From the NCBI RefSeq assembly GCF_003952345.1, contig NZ_CP034433.1, forward strand, positions 2,356,001 through 2,420,000: 64,000 nucleotides of DNA. The letters run 5' to 3'. The position numbers and the translations under genes are program-made. Shown here piece by piece: positions 1 through 9,888 of this stretch. The notes under the pieces were generated by a model. It ran no database searches, was not told where the DNA came from, and was given only the letters and a program-made list of their open reading frames with translations. Position 1 is the stretch's first letter, and each line of letters begins with the position of its first letter. This DNA comes from Iodobacter ciconiae (GTDB lineage Bacteria > Pseudomonadota > Gammaproteobacteria > Burkholderiales > Chitinibacteraceae).

Positions 1-389
1 AAAAACAGGTTTTTAGCCAGCTGCTGGCTAATGGTCGAGCCCCCCGCCACAATGCGGCCTTTTTTAATATTTTTCTCCCAGGCAATCTGTATACCCTCCC
101 AGTCAAAACCTTCATGATCCAGAAATTTGGCATCCTCACTTGCTACCAAAGCCCGCTTCAGATGGGGAGAGATTTGCGCATAACTCACCCACTGGTGATG
201 TAATTCGGCCTCCGGGTTTTCTTTCTGAATCTGGCTCAGTTGCTCACGCATAAAAGAAGTTGCCGATGGATTAACCCACTTCCATACCAAAACATGGGCC
301 AGAATCCACAGGTTCCATAATAACAATAAGGCCAGAATAAAAAGTAAACCCCGGCCTATCCAGCCAGCCATTGAGCGTTGTTTAACCAT
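1..389 (-). CDS. mtgA: Monofunctional peptidoglycan transglycosylase, partial (C-terminus outside window)
   Basis: The N-terminal ~130 residues of a GT51 glycosyltransferase that polymerises lipid II into glycan strands at the inner membrane. It starts [14 protein letters not shown], followed by one hydrophobic membrane anchor (about residues 12-32). The GT51 core begins with the ALVASEDAKFLDHEGFDW motif, which carries the catalytic Glu, and the GGSTISQQLAKNLF motif is reached at the window edge. The ATG overlaps the aroE stop by one base (TAATG), so the two are translationally coupled. The aroE-mtgA order is common in betaproteobacteria. Only the 3' part is missing, because the window ends. 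Confidence 0.93.
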   Translation of the reverse strand, partial: MVKQRSMAGWIGRGLLFILALLLLWNLWILAHVLVWKWVNPSATSFMREQLSQIQKENPEAELHHQWVSYAQISPHLKRALVASEDAKFLDHEGFDWEGIQIAWEKNIKKGRIVAGGSTISQQLAKNLF

Positions 390-1201
390 TACAAAGCCAC
401 CCGCATGCGCGCCAGAACCGGCTCCACGTCAGCACGTAAACCCGTCCATAAATAAAACGCCTCTGCCGCCTGCCCCACCAGCATCCCCAGGCCATCAACA
501 CATTGTTCGGCTCCGCCAAGCCGCGCTTCAAGTAAAAATGGCGTCTCGCCCTTGCCATACATCATGTCATAGGCCAAAGAACCGGCTGCAAAAACACCGG
601 CAGGTAAAGCCAGGCACTGCCCGGATAAGCTGGCCGAGGTGGCATTGATCACCACATCAAATTCCCCTGTAATCGCCTCAAACGCAAAGGATTGAATAGC
701 TAAAGCCTGGCCGGAAAAACGATAGGCCAGGGCATGGGCTCGCTCCAGGCTGCGATTAGCAATACAAAGACGCACTGGCTGCTCAGCCAGTAAAGACTGT
801 AAAACACCCGCTGCCGCACCTCCTGCTCCAAGCAGCAACACACGCTTTCCTGCAAGAGGGCAATATCTGAGTAAATCACTCACCAGGCCAGCACCATCGG
901 TGTTATCCCCCAGCAAGCTGCCATCGGTATTTACTTTCAGAGTATTAACAGCCCCTGCCGCAGCCGCACGCGGAGTAAGCACCGAACTCAGGCGAAAAGC
1001 ATCTTCTTTAAATGGCACGGTAACATTTGCACCTTTGCCGCCAGCGGCCACAAAATCTGCCACGACCGCAGCAAAACCATCAAGTGGAGCAAGACAGCGC
1101 TCGTAAACAAAGTTTTCCAGGTTAAACTGCGCAGCAAAGGCTTGATGAATCTGCGGCGATTTACTGTGTGCAATCGGATTGCCCAGTACAAGATATTTCA
1201 T
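389..1201 (-). CDS. aroE: Shikimate dehydrogenase (NADP+)
   Basis: Reduces 3-dehydroshikimate to shikimate in the cytoplasmic chorismate pathway. At 270 aa it has the normal AroE length. Visible motifs are [12 protein letters not shown] near the N-terminus (substrate-binding serines), NVTVPFK with the catalytic Lys, GDNTDG, the Rossmann glycine loop GAGGAA at about residue 126, and NATSASLSG in the nucleotide domain. The NRSLERA stretch fits the NADP-phosphate-binding loop. The stop codon overlaps the mtgA start. Housekeeping gene with no anomaly. Confidence 0.97.
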   Translation of the reverse strand: MKYLVLGNPIAHSKSPQIHQAFAAQFNLENFVYERCLAPLDGFAAVVADFVAAGGKGANVTVPFKEDAFRLSSVLTPRAAAAGAVNTLKVNTDGSLLGDNTDGAGLVSDLLRYCPLAGKRVLLLGAGGAAAGVLQSLLAEQPVRLCIANRSLERAHALAYRFSGQALAIQSFAFEAITGEFDVVINATSASLSGQCLALPAGVFAAGSLAYDMMYGKGETPFLLEARLGGAEQCVDGLGMLVGQAAEAFYLWTGLRADVEPVLARMRVAL

Positions 1202-1260
1202 AATTCATCCATAAAAAGCCAGTCAGGACATATTCAGATGCCTCTTCCAAAGAATTCTTC

Positions 1261-1713
1261 CTAGCCCTGAGTCCAGGTCAAACCGGCTGCTTTCCAGCCA
1301 TTTACCTGACCACGCTGCCCCGCAGTATTTTTGTCGCCTTCAAAACCTTCCAAAATATTAAAAGCATTGCTATAGCCATTCGCGGCAGCCAGCATCGCGG
1401 CATCATGCGAGCGAGCACCGGTGCGGCACAAAAACATGACCACCGCCTGCGGGGCAACTGTCGCTTGTAAGGTACTCAAAAAATGAGGGTTAAGATCCAT
1501 CTCCGGGTAATGCTTCCACTCATTCATTTCGGAATCAGGCACAAAGCCCACAAACTGCCACTCGGCATGGGTACGCACATCCACCAGCTTTGCATCAGGC
1601 AGCGCGGCCAAAAGGGCTGCTGCTTCTGCGGGCGTTAATGCACCTCTGTAAGGTAAGCTTGAAAGTAATGCACGCTCATGGGCTTGTTGCAAAATGGTAT
1701 CGGCATGGCTCAT
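1261..1713 (-). CDS. Rhodanese-like sulfurtransferase domain protein
   Basis: A 150-aa single-domain rhodanese. The active-site loop CRTGARS fits CxxGxRS, so the catalytic cysteine is present. LVDVRTHAEWQFVGFVP is the usual N-terminal rhodanese motif. I chose the ATG at 1713 (MSHADTILQQ) because AAAGGAAAAG lies just before it. The longer upstream frame has an implausible N-terminus. Family members transfer sulfane sulfur or act in stress and thiol chemistry; the substrate cannot be read from sequence. It is separated from aroE by about 60 bp and may share its transcript. Confidence 0.85.
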   Translation of the reverse strand: MSHADTILQQAHERALLSSLPYRGALTPAEAAALLAALPDAKLVDVRTHAEWQFVGFVPDSEMNEWKHYPEMDLNPHFLSTLQATVAPQAVVMFLCRTGARSHDAAMLAAANGYSNAFNILEGFEGDKNTAGQRGQVNGWKAAGLTWTQG

Positions 1714-1967
1714 CGCACTTTTCCTTTGTATAGCGTTTGATCCGCATATTTTACCCTGAGGCAGGGACTCTGTTAGATAAGTTTGTTTTACGGGAAAGGA
1801 ACCAAAGCCAATGGTTATAGATCGGATTACAATCTGGATTAGAATCTGTGCCAATTTTTAAAAAAAACTTCAGCACAGGCAGATAGAATTTCATCCGCCC
1901 TTAAAAAAACAGAGATAAGATCAGCGGAACACTGGCCTCGCACCAAAAAAGCACGCAAGCTGCGTTT

Positions 1968-1988
1968 TGCTCACCATAATGGTGCGCA
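1968..1988. promoter_or_regulatory. NtrC-binding site upstream of glnA
   Basis: A near-palindrome with core CACCATAATGGTGCGC closely matches the NtrC enhancer consensus TGCACYN4TGGTGCA. It lies about 75 bp upstream of the -24 element, a normal enhancer distance. Known from the family: NtrC-P activates glnA under nitrogen limitation. The sequence at 1938-1957 shares only one half-site and is not counted. Confidence 0.8.
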
Positions 1989-2060
1989 AATATGCGTAGC
2001 TCGTTTGCCCAGTACACCACTTATCGTTTGTGGCACAATAGATTCAAAATGCTTCAAATA

Positions 2061-2077
2061 TTGGCATAGTTATTGCT
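2061..2077 (+). promoter_or_regulatory. Sigma-54 promoter of glnA
   Basis: TTGGCATAGTTATTGCT has the GG of the -24 box and the GC of the -12 box exactly 12 bp apart, as required for RpoN promoters. It lies about 76 bp before the glnA start and downstream of the NtrC site. Confidence 0.82.
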
Positions 2078-2152
2078 GAATGAATTTTGTATGCCGGCAA
2101 CACCGGACGCCCGATCACTTTTACCCTTGCAACAATTCTGGAGAATCCCAAG

Positions 2153-3562
2153 ATGGCAGTAGCTGACGTTCTCAACCTCATTCAGGAAAACGGCATCAAG
2201 TTTGTTGACCTGCGTTTCACCGACACCATGGGCAAAGAGCAGCACGTTACTGTTCCTTCGCACGTAGTTGACGAAGAATGGTTCACGACTGGCCATGCTT
2301 TCGACGGCTCTTCCATTGCTGGCTGGAAAGGCATTCAAGCTTCCGACATGCTGTTGATGCCAGATGCATCGACTGCCAATGTGGATCCTTTCTATGACGA
2401 ACCTACCGTATTTATGACTTGTGATGTGGTCGAGCCAGATACAGGCAAGGGCTACGATCGTGACCCACGCTCGGTTGCTAAGCGTGCAGAGCAGTACCTG
2501 AAAGCCACCGGCCTGGGTGACACTGCTTACTTTGGCCCGGAACCGGAATTCTTTATTTTTGACGGCATCCGTTTTGGCTCCGATTTATCCGGCTGCTTCT
2601 ACAAAATTGAATCCGACGAAGGCGCCTGGGCCACAGCCAATAAAGTAGAAGGCGGTAATAAAGGCCACCGTCCACGCCTGAAAGGCGGTTACTTCCCAGT
2701 TCCTCCTGTTGATAGCCACCAGGATATCCGCGCCACCATGGTACTGATTCTGGAAGAGCTAGGCGTGCCGGTTGAAGTGTTCCACCACGAAGTAGCCAAT
2801 GCTGGCCAGAACGAAATTGGTACTAAATTCAGCACACTGGTACAACGTGCAGACTGGACTCAGATCCTGAAATACGTGGTTCATAACGTTGCTGACCAAT
2901 ACGGCAAGACCGCAACCTTTATGCCAAAACCTATCGTTGGCGATAACGGCAGCGGTATGCACGTTCACCAATCGGTTTGGAAAGACGGCAAAAACCTGTT
3001 TGCAGGCAATGCCTACGCAGGTCTGAGTGAATTCGCCCTGTTCTACATCGGCGGTATCATCAAGCACGCTAAAGCGTTGAATGCGATCACCAATCCGGGC
3101 ACCAACAGCTACAAGCGTCTGGTTCCGCATTATGAAGCGCCGGTTAAACTGGCATATTCCGCACGTAACCGCTCTGCTTCGATCCGTATTCCACACGTAT
3201 CCAGCGACAAAGGCCGCCGTATTGAAGCGCGTTTCCCGGATCCTTTGGCTAACCCGTACCTCTGCTTCTCTGCGCTATTGATGGCAGGTCTGGACGGCGT
3301 GCAAAACAAGATTCACCCGGGCGATCCTGCAGACAAAAATCTGTATGATTTGCCGCCAGAAGAAGACAAGCTGATCCCAACCGTTTGCTCATCTTTGGAT
3401 GAAGCGCTGGACGCGCTGGATAAAGACCGTGAGTTCCTGACTCGTGGCGGCGTATTTAGTAATGAATGGATTGACAGCTATATCGAACTGAAGATGCAGG
3501 AAGTCAACCGCATCCGCATGAGCACTCATCCGGTTGAATTCGATATGTACTACAGTCTGTAA
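2153..3562 (+). CDS. glnA: Glutamine synthetase type I (GSI-beta)
   Basis: ATP-dependent condensation of ammonia and glutamate, the central step of nitrogen assimilation. At 469 aa it is the standard dodecameric GSI length. Motifs include [19 protein letters not shown] at the N-terminus, [10 protein letters not shown] (metal ligands), [29 protein letters not shown] (ATP/glutamate site) and NRSASIRIP. The C-terminal region has NLYDLPPEE, consistent with the adenylylation-loop (GSI-beta) type. I chose ATG 2153 (MAVADVLN), preceded by TGGAGAAT; the 22 residues encoded upstream are not GS-like. Expression is predicted from the sigma-54 promoter and NtrC site upstream, and a strong terminator follows. 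Confidence 0.98.
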   Translation: MAVADVLNLIQENGIKFVDLRFTDTMGKEQHVTVPSHVVDEEWFTTGHAFDGSSIAGWKGIQASDMLLMPDASTANVDPFYDEPTVFMTCDVVEPDTGKGYDRDPRSVAKRAEQYLKATGLGDTAYFGPEPEFFIFDGIRFGSDLSGCFYKIESDEGAWATANKVEGGNKGHRPRLKGGYFPVPPVDSHQDIRATMVLILEELGVPVEVFHHEVANAGQNEIGTKFSTLVQRADWTQILKYVVHNVADQYGKTATFMPKPIVGDNGSGMHVHQSVWKDGKNLFAGNAYAGLSEFALFYIGGIIKHAKALNAITNPGTNSYKRLVPHYEAPVKLAYSARNRSASIRIPHVSSDKGRRIEARFPDPLANPYLCFSALLMAGLDGVQNKIHPGDPADKNLYDLPPEEDKLIPTVCSSLDEALDALDKDREFLTRGGVFSNEWIDSYIELKMQEVNRIRMSTHPVEFDMYYSL

Positions 3563-3596
3563 TACATAAGCCTGTTTTATACAGGCCCATGTATGC

Positions 3597-3637
3597 AAAA
3601 AAACCCGCACAAAGCCTGGCTTGTGCGGGTTTTTTAT
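3597..3637 (+). terminator. Rho-independent terminator of glnA
   Basis: An inverted repeat AACCCGCACAA...TTGTGCGGGTT with a 7-9 nt loop is followed by a T run. It starts 35 bp after the glnA stop. The A run on the other side could make it bidirectional. Confidence 0.9.
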
Positions 3638-3879
3638 ACGGTTTAAAGTATCCCACCCGCCACGAAATACTTTTAATAACAATCCCGGGTTAAGTTAATT
3701 GGCCCATAAAATAAAAAATATAGCCTGGGTGATTCAAGCCAGGCAAATAAATCCGGCATGATCATTCATATTAAAGAGGCTGTAGTTAAGTTGAATTCGC
3801 CCACCGCAATGGCGATTTAATGCCATTTGTGTAATTCAATATTGCCCGCTGTTTATTTCGCCTTTTAACACACTGATAC

Positions 3880-3910
3880 AAAAAGAGAAAACCATCGCTG
3901 GTTTTCTCCT
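3880..3910 (-). terminator. Terminator of the lut-lldP operon
   Basis: On the minus strand GAGAAAACCA and TGGTTTTCTC flank a 4-nt loop and are followed by TTTTT. It lies 17 bp beyond the lldP stop. Confidence 0.85.
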
Positions 3911-3926
3911 CGTATTCTTCAGATAC

Positions 3927-5579
3927 TTATCCTGGAATCATGGCAGTCAGGTAGTAAGCCTGAATATAAGTAAGAATGCAGATTAGCAGCAGGAATAGAA
4001 AACTCCATTTAATGGTAAAGCGGAACAGATCTGACTCCCGCCCAACCAGCCCGACAGCGGCGCAGGCTACAGCAATGGACTGGGGTGAAATCATTTTTCC
4101 AGTCACACCACCAGTAGTATTAGCAGCTACCAGCAACACTTCACTGACGCCAATTTGCTGGGCGGTAATAGATTGCAGGCTGGAAAACAGCGCATTACTG
4201 GAAGTGTCCGAACCAGTTAAAAACACGCCCAGCCAGCCAAGTACCGGCGAGAAGAACGGGAAAAAGCTACCGGTAGAGGCCAGCGCCAGCGCCAAGGTGG
4301 ATGACAAACCGGAGTAATTGGCCAGATAAGCAAAGCCCAGTACACAAGAAATAGAAAATATCGGGCGCATCAGCTCTTGCAGTGTTTCCCCAAAGACACT
4401 GATCCCATCTTTTATGCGGATACGCAGCAGGGCCATCGTAATTAGCGCGGCCAGTAAAATACCTGATCCGGTCGCTGAAATCAGATCAAATTTATAGACA
4501 GCGGCATAAGGCGTATTGCTAGTCACAATAGGAGCAGTTTTAATCACCAGATTATCCAGCCCCGGCACATGGAAACTGAATACCAGACTGTACAGAACGC
4601 CGCCTTTGGCAAACAAAGCTTTAAATTGCGGCAGACTCCAGATAATGACAATGATCGTTAAGACAATGAAGGGCGACCAGGCTTTCAGAATCTGGCCAGC
4701 ACTATAATGGACTGGTGCCACACGTTTTGTGGCCTGGCTGCGATCCGCACCAAAAGTAAATGTCTCCACAGGCTGCCAAAACTTTAAAAATACAGCCATT
4801 GCCAGCAAACTGACCAGTGCCGAGGTAATGTCGGGAAGTTCTGGCCCGATATGGTTCGAGGTGTAGTACTGCACAATGGCAAAAGACAGCCCGGCCACCA
4901 GTACAGCAGGCCAGGTCTGACGAACCCCGCGCCAGCCATCCATTAACCAGACCAGAAAAAACGGAACAAAAATCGAAAGCAGAGGCAATTGGCGTCCGGC
5001 CATCATGCCGATCAGCATCGGGTCAATACCTGCCGTTTTACCGGCCACCAAGATAGGAATACCCAGTGCGCCAAAAGCCACGGGAGCCGTATTGGCAATC
5101 AAACATAAGCCCGCAGCATAAAGTGGCTGTAAACCCAGTGCCACCAGAATCCCGGCAGTAATGGCTACCGGCGCGCCAAAGCCTGCCGAGCCTTCCAGAA
5201 ATGCACCAAATGAAAAGCCAATTAAAATAACCTGTAAACGCTGATCATCCGTTACCGATATCACCGAGGCCCGGATAATCTCAAATTGCCCGGATTTCAC
5301 CGATAGCTTATATAGAAACACCGCAGTGATAATAATCCATGAAATAGGCCACAGCCCGTACCACATGCCATTAAAGGTGGCCATTAAAGCCATTTCTACC
5401 GGCATTTTATAAAAGAACAAAGCCACAGCCAAAGTGGTGAGAATCGTACCCAGACCAGCAATATGTCCCTTTAGCCTAAAGACCGTCAGCGCCAAAAAGA
5501 AAAATATAATAGGAATAGCTGCAATAAGTGCAGATAAGCCGATATTACCCAGCGGGTCGTATACCTGAGTCCAAATCAT
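3927..5579 (-). CDS. lldP: L-lactate permease
   Basis: A 550-aa, 12-14 helix inner-membrane permease of the LctP family that imports L-lactate with protons. The family-typical [20 protein letters not shown] segment (about residues 120-140) and [14 protein letters not shown] are present, as is [15 protein letters not shown] near the C-terminus. It is the last gene of the leftward lutA-lutB-lutC-lldP run, 81 bp after lutC, so uptake and oxidation of lactate are co-transcribed. The length and start ([12 protein letters not shown]) match characterised LldP proteins. Substrate could include D-lactate or glycolate, as in some homologues. Confidence 0.93.
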   Translation of the reverse strand: MIWTQVYDPLGNIGLSALIAAIPIIFFFLALTVFRLKGHIAGLGTILTTLAVALFFYKMPVEMALMATFNGMWYGLWPISWIIITAVFLYKLSVKSGQFEIIRASVISVTDDQRLQVILIGFSFGAFLEGSAGFGAPVAITAGILVALGLQPLYAAGLCLIANTAPVAFGALGIPILVAGKTAGIDPMLIGMMAGRQLPLLSIFVPFFLVWLMDGWRGVRQTWPAVLVAGLSFAIVQYYTSNHIGPELPDITSALVSLLAMAVFLKFWQPVETFTFGADRSQATKRVAPVHYSAGQILKAWSPFIVLTIIVIIWSLPQFKALFAKGGVLYSLVFSFHVPGLDNLVIKTAPIVTSNTPYAAVYKFDLISATGSGILLAALITMALLRIRIKDGISVFGETLQELMRPIFSISCVLGFAYLANYSGLSSTLALALASTGSFFPFFSPVLGWLGVFLTGSDTSSNALFSSLQSITAQQIGVSEVLLVAANTTGGVTGKMISPQSIAVACAAVGLVGRESDLFRFTIKWSFLFLLLICILTYIQAYYLTAMIPG

Positions 5580-5660
5580 GATTAATGCTCCTCGATGTGT
5601 CGATAAACCCGGGGCCAGAAATAACTGTGGCCGGGTGTTTTTACAGGGGGGTAAAATTAA

Positions 5661-6311
5661 TTAAGCAATAATCAACAGCACCAGCTCCTTGGGGCCATGC
5701 GCGCCATAGGCAAGGGTTTGCTGGATATCAGCGGTTTTGGATGGCCCGGAGATCAGCAGAGCATTTGTGGGCATGGCTGCGGCCCAGTTTTCTGCCTGCA
5801 TCACCTCGGGCAAGGTGGCGTAAATATTGCGGCTATCAAGGACTACAAAGTGCACCGGCGGCACCAGGCTCATCAACCGGGGTTCGGCTGGCGTGGGCCA
5901 GAGCACTAGGGAGCCGGTTTCGGCGACTGCCGAGCGGCAGCCGGTTAAGGCAGCATCAACAGAAAAAAACAGCTCTTCTTTCCATCTTTCCTGCTGCTGA
6001 TAATATTTTAAAACAGGCCCTTCTGAAGGCCAGCTGTCTTGCAATTGCCTGCCCGTTGCTGTTTGCGGGGCAATCAGCAAATTTTTCAGATGCTTGGCAT
6101 GCATCAGCTCGGTCACTTTGCCGGGCCAGTTTTCACTGCTGAGCTCATAAATTTCAGTATGCACGGCCGCCATCATGGCTTTGAGCTGCGCGCATTTTTC
6201 TGCCGCAGAGGATGGCTGTGGCGGGGTTATTTCCAGTGCCATGGGCACAGGCCAGCCTGCCTGATCTCGGCTGTTATAAAGTTTGGCCAGGATATGCTCG
6301 CGGGCGCTCAT
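5661..6311 (-). CDS. lutC: Lactate utilization protein C (LUD domain)
   Basis: A 216-aa LUD-domain protein, the third component of the LutABC L-lactate oxidase complex, which replaces flavin LldD in many bacteria. AVAETGSLVLW in the middle is the conserved LUD motif, and ISGPSKTADIQQTLAYGAHGP near the C-terminus is characteristic. It starts inside the lutB stop (4-bp ATGA overlap), so translation is coupled. Its specific chemical role in the complex is unresolved in the family. Confidence 0.9.
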   Translation of the reverse strand: MSAREHILAKLYNSRDQAGWPVPMALEITPPQPSSAAEKCAQLKAMMAAVHTEIYELSSENWPGKVTELMHAKHLKNLLIAPQTATGRQLQDSWPSEGPVLKYYQQQERWKEELFFSVDAALTGCRSAVAETGSLVLWPTPAEPRLMSLVPPVHFVVLDSRNIYATLPEVMQAENWAAAMPTNALLISGPSKTADIQQTLAYGAHGPKELVLLIIA

Positions 6312-7741
6312 GATTTTTTCTCCTGATGGGCTTTGATCAGCTCATGCAAAGATTGCGGTGCAATCTTTGGCATTACCCGCACCTGTGTCCAGGATTTAGC
6401 AGATGGGATCAGATGGCGCAAACCGGTGACACTGCGGCGCGAAGCCAGGTATAAGGCCGGTTTAACATTAACCAGGCTCCAGGCCTGCCAGGCCAGTTTC
6501 TCGCTTAGCCGATATTTGGCCCCCTGGCCGCGCATCACCTCCTGATGATCTTTCGTTCCGGCACGGGTGACGTTTTCAACCCGTAAACGTAGCAACAACT
6601 CAGGGATAGGAATTTTGACCGGGCAAACGTCACCACAGGCACCGCACAGGGTCGAGGCCGATGGCAAATCACGCGTTTCTTCCAAACCCAGCAAATGTGG
6701 CGAGATAATCGAACCAATCGGCCCCGGGTAAGTGGTGCCGTAGGCATGACCACCAATACGGGTATAAACCGGGCAGTGATTCATACAGGCACCACAGCGG
6801 ATGCACTGCAGTGTCTGGCGTAGCTGCACATCGGCATAAGCCTGGCTGCGCCCGTTGTCCAGCAGCACAATGTGGACTTCTTCCGGCCCATCTTGCTCGT
6901 CAGTGCGGCGCGGACCAGAAATCAAATTAACATAGGTGGTAATAGGCTGGCCGGTGGCAGAGCGGGTAAGCAGCGTAAGTAAAGGCGGCAGATCGGCCAG
7001 GTTTTCCAGCATTTTTTCAATGCCGGTAATCGCAATATGCACCCGGGGCACACTAGTGCTTAAACGGCCATTGCCCTCGTTTTCTACCAGGCAAAGCGTG
7101 CCGGTTTCGGCAATAGCAAAGTTCACGCCGGATAAACCGGCATCAGCATTTAAAAACTGGCGGCGTAGCGCCTGTCTGCCAATCTGGATTAATTCATCCA
7201 CGTCTTCGGTGTAAGCCGTGTCGTCAATTTCTGCGGCAAACAGTGTAGCGATTTCCTGCTTGGATTTATGAATCGCCGGCATGATGATATGTGAAGGCTT
7301 TTCATCGGCCAGCTGGACAATAAATTCGCCCATATCCGATTCCAGCGCCTTAATGCTATGGGTCTGCAAATAATGATTCAGCTCGATTTCTTCGCTGACC
7401 ATCGATTTACCCTTGATCAGGGTACGCGCCTGTTGCTGCTGCAAAATGCCATGAATAATCTGATTGGCCTCCTGCGGTGTTTCTGCCCAGTGCACGGTCA
7501 TGCCATTTTGCTGTGCCTTTTTCTCAAACTGGGCCAGCAGATCAGGCAAGCGGGCCAGTGCCCGCTGGCGGATTTGCTGACCGGATTCCCGTAACGCGGT
7601 CCATTGGGCAGTATCTGGAAACTGAGCGGCACGTTTACCAATCAAAAAATCCATTGCCGAGCGAAATTTTTTTCTTTGCTCCCCATCCGCTGTAGCAGCA
7701 CGGCTGCGGGAAGTAAAATCATGCAGCGTTTCGGTTTTCAT
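6308..7741 (-). CDS. lutB: Lactate utilization iron-sulfur protein B
   Basis: A 477-aa protein with an N-terminal LUD domain and a C-terminal ferredoxin-like domain. Two cysteine clusters, CIRCGACMNHCP and CGACGDVCP, should bind two 4Fe-4S centres that carry electrons from lactate. NFAIAETGTLCLVENEGNGR is the LUD signature in the central part. Overlaps lutA and lutC by 4 bp on each side. Together with LutA and LutC it oxidises L-lactate to pyruvate. Length matches the family. Confidence 0.95.
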   Translation of the reverse strand: MKTETLHDFTSRSRAATADGEQRKKFRSAMDFLIGKRAAQFPDTAQWTALRESGQQIRQRALARLPDLLAQFEKKAQQNGMTVHWAETPQEANQIIHGILQQQQARTLIKGKSMVSEEIELNHYLQTHSIKALESDMGEFIVQLADEKPSHIIMPAIHKSKQEIATLFAAEIDDTAYTEDVDELIQIGRQALRRQFLNADAGLSGVNFAIAETGTLCLVENEGNGRLSTSVPRVHIAITGIEKMLENLADLPPLLTLLTRSATGQPITTYVNLISGPRRTDEQDGPEEVHIVLLDNGRSQAYADVQLRQTLQCIRCGACMNHCPVYTRIGGHAYGTTYPGPIGSIISPHLLGLEETRDLPSASTLCGACGDVCPVKIPIPELLLRLRVENVTRAGTKDHQEVMRGQGAKYRLSEKLAWQAWSLVNVKPALYLASRRSVTGLRHLIPSAKSWTQVRVMPKIAPQSLHELIKAHQEKKS

Positions 7742-8502
7742 AGCGGCTCTCCGCGGGTGCGTTGCCAGATCAGTTCGGCAATATGCAGGCCCGCAAAGGG
7801 CACTTTATGGTCAGGCTCGCCCTGCTGCTTTTGCAGCGCACCAGTGATATTGAGCAAACAGCCGCAATCCGCACTGACAACTTTGCTCGCACCACACTGG
7901 CGCAGCGCTGCCGTTTTGTCCTGCACCATAGCCGCTGAAATATCAGGGTGCCGCACCGAGAACGTGCCGCCAAAGCCGCAGCATTCTGATTCGTGATCAT
8001 GAATTTTCAAATCGATATGCTTTAGCCGCCGCAAAAGCTCGCGGCCAGTATGCAAAGTGCCCATTTCACGGCGAGCCGTGCACGAGGTATGCAAAGCCAC
8101 GCTTTCTGCCGGGCCAAGATCCTGCAATTGAATATTGAGCACCTCAACCAGATAGGCCGTGAATTCAATAATCCGGGCAGAAAACTGCAGCACAGAGGTT
8201 TCTTCCGGCATGCCGCTAAATAAAGTTGGGTAATGATGTTTCATCATCCCCGCACAGGAGCCGGATAAAACCACAATCGGGGCTTCACCGGGAAAGGCCG
8301 CTATTTGCGCCAGGGCAACGCGGCGGGCGTCGTCCAGATAGCCCGAGGTATAGGCAGGCTGGCCACAGCAGCTTTGCGCCTGTGGATAGCTCACCTGAAT
8401 ACCTTCACGCTCTAAAATCTTCAGTGCACTGATACCGGCTTGTGGAAAAAACAGGTCCACTACACAAGTGCCAAACAGATAGATCGATGAATTGGAATGC
8501 AT
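7738..8502 (-). CDS. lutA: Lactate utilization protein A (CCG-domain Fe-S protein)
   Basis: A 254-aa protein with two cysteine-rich CCG domains: QSCCGQPAYTSGY near residue 43 and SECCGFGGTFSV near residue 176. These usually bind a Fe-S cluster in LutA, GlpC and HdrB-like proteins. It is the first gene of the lactate operon. The ATG lies just 15 bp from the operator-like palindrome at 8518-8530, so regulator binding there should block initiation. Four-base overlap with lutB. Confidence 0.93.
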   Translation of the reverse strand: MHSNSSIYLFGTCVVDLFFPQAGISALKILEREGIQVSYPQAQSCCGQPAYTSGYLDDARRVALAQIAAFPGEAPIVVLSGSCAGMMKHHYPTLFSGMPEETSVLQFSARIIEFTAYLVEVLNIQLQDLGPAESVALHTSCTARREMGTLHTGRELLRRLKHIDLKIHDHESECCGFGGTFSVRHPDISAAMVQDKTAALRQCGASKVVSADCGCLLNITGALQKQQGEPDHKVPFAGLHIAELIWQRTRGEPL

Positions 8503-8517
8503 ATGCCCGCCATAAAA

Positions 8518-8530
8518 TTGGTAAGACCAA
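8518..8530. promoter_or_regulatory. LldR operator-like palindrome at lutA
   Basis: TTGGTAAGACCAA is a perfect 5-3-5 palindrome of the TTGGTnnnACCAA type bound by FadR-subfamily GntR regulators (PdhR and LldR use similar sites). It is immediately upstream of lutA. Confidence 0.7.
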
Positions 8531-8549
8531 AGTGAATATTGCTGTAGCT

Positions 8550-8563
8550 AAGGTACTACCAAG
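8550..8563. promoter_or_regulatory. Second, weaker LldR operator-like site
   Basis: The core GGTACTACC follows GGTnnnACC but the outer bases diverge (A/A instead of TT/AA). It lies 22 bp from the first site, close to two helical turns centre to centre or slightly more. Confidence 0.45.
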
Positions 8564-8777
8564 TTTATGAGCGTCAATATGCGGGTAAACAGCGATAAAA
8601 TTGAATTGGTATGCACTGCAACACAGCAAAAGTTGACTAAAAATAAAGAATTTCAACGGATTTTATGGATCTGCATGCTATTGCAACGCCAGAAAGCCCT
8701 ACGGATCGATAACTAAAATGGTATGGTTTTTAGTGAATAAAAATGATTTTGGCATTGTCATGTTATTCTTTAATAAA

Positions 8778-8790
8778 TTGGTCATACCAA
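8778..8790. promoter_or_regulatory. LldR operator-like palindrome at lldR
   Basis: TTGGTCATACCAA repeats the architecture of the lutA site and ends a few bases before the Shine-Dalgarno of lldR, suggesting autoregulation and coordinated repression of the divergent operon, possibly by looping. Confidence 0.7.
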
Positions 8791-8802
8791 ATGGAGATTA
8801 AA

Positions 8803-9540
8803 ATGCCGCGCAAAACACCACGGGTTGCCGATCTGGTAATGCAAGAACTGGAGGCCATGATGCTAGATGGCCAGCTTAAAGCCGGAGAAAAACTACCACC
8901 AGAGCGTGCACTGGCAGAGCGGTTTCAGGTATCCCGCCCAAGCATTCGTGAGGCAATTCAAAAACTGGTAGCCAAAGGATTAGTTGACAGCCGCCAGGGC
9001 GGCGGCAATTACATTTGCCAAAATATGAGCGCTTCTTTTTCTGATCCTTTACATGCCTTGCTGGAAGGACACCCGGAAGCCCGGCAGGATTTACTGGAAT
9101 ATCGCACCACCATTGAGGGAGCCTGTGCCTGGTATGCGGCTTTACGTGCCGATGAGCATGATTTAACCCGGCTGGCTGAATGCTTTACAGCGCTGCGTCT
9201 GGCCCATGAAAAAGACGACCGACAAGATGAAGCCGGAGCCGATGTACAGTTTCATCTGGCAATCGCCGAAGCCAGCCATAATGTGGTGTTTTATCAGATG
9301 ATGAAGGGGTTATGCGCCGTGCTGGAGCGCAGCTTATTACTGAATATCAGCGGGCTTTATCAACGCCAGGATACCCGGAGCCGTATTTTTGAGCAGCATA
9401 AAGCAATTTACGAGGCAATTTGTGCCGCTAAGCCAGAAGCCGCAAAATTAGCCAGTGAACAGCATTTAGGTTTTGTGGGAATCAGCCTGATCGAAATGCA
9501 GCGGGAGCAAAACCGGCTAGCCCGGGCCTTACTACCCTGA
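8803..9540 (+). CDS. lldR: GntR/FadR-family regulator of lactate use
   Basis: A 245-aa transcription factor. The N-terminal winged HTH includes LPPERALAERFQVSRPSIREAI, the GntR recognition signature. The C-terminal all-helical FCD ligand domain contains the EYRTTIEGACAWYAA and FHLAIAEASHN segments, with metal/ligand-site residues. I start at the ATG of MPRKTPRVADLV because TGGAG lies 7 bp before it; two in-frame starts exist upstream. Divergent from lutABC-lldP and flanked by matching palindromes, so it most likely represses the operon until lactate is present. Could also be called LutR by function. Confidence 0.85.
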   Translation: MPRKTPRVADLVMQELEAMMLDGQLKAGEKLPPERALAERFQVSRPSIREAIQKLVAKGLVDSRQGGGNYICQNMSASFSDPLHALLEGHPEARQDLLEYRTTIEGACAWYAALRADEHDLTRLAECFTALRLAHEKDDRQDEAGADVQFHLAIAEASHNVVFYQMMKGLCAVLERSLLLNISGLYQRQDTRSRIFEQHKAIYEAICAAKPEAAKLASEQHLGFVGISLIEMQREQNRLARALLP

Positions 9541-9667
9541 AAATGGCAGTAATTACGAACAATGACCACGGCACCCGGTGCCCGCCGGGCACAAGCCACA
9601 CAAATACAATGCCTTGCTTACAATCCATACTGCTAAATTTAGCCCGTCACTTATTAAAATGATGTGA

Positions 9668-9806
9668 TCAGGCCGCTTGTAATTCCTCGCTTGTTTTAGG
9701 TTCAATGACCCAATCCGGATTAAGTTGCACTTCATTTTGCCAGCTCTATTTCCGGGCCTTATTACGCCACCGTTCCGGCCTTGCATGACGGGCTGCTTGG
9801 TAGACG
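9668..9806 (-). pseudogene. Relic 3' end of an IS3-family transposase
   Basis: Read leftward this encodes ARPERWRN..., then a TAG, then SWQNEVQLNPDWVIEP and TSEELQAA followed by a stop. It is closely similar to the last 45 codons of the intact transposase at 10362-11450, but in opposite orientation and with an internal stop. The similarity stops abruptly at about 9807, where GGTAATCCCCCC begins. It is therefore the residue of a related element cut by a later insertion. The 130 bp between lldR and this relic hold a small GC-rich hairpin (9578-9592) and nothing else recognisable. Confidence 0.8.
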
Positions 9807-9888
9807 GTAATCCCCCCCCTTGTGTCAGGATAGTTGAGATACTCCCTTTTCAGGGATTCCAACTTATTTAGGGGGCTGGTTACTGATC

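Noticed and set aside
1938..1957. Possible second NtrC site upstream of glnA
   Set aside because: Only the left half (GCACCA) fits; the right half lacks TGGTGC.
2759..3196. Open frame antisense to glnA
   Set aside because: A shadow of the strongly biased glnA codon usage, with no family resemblance.
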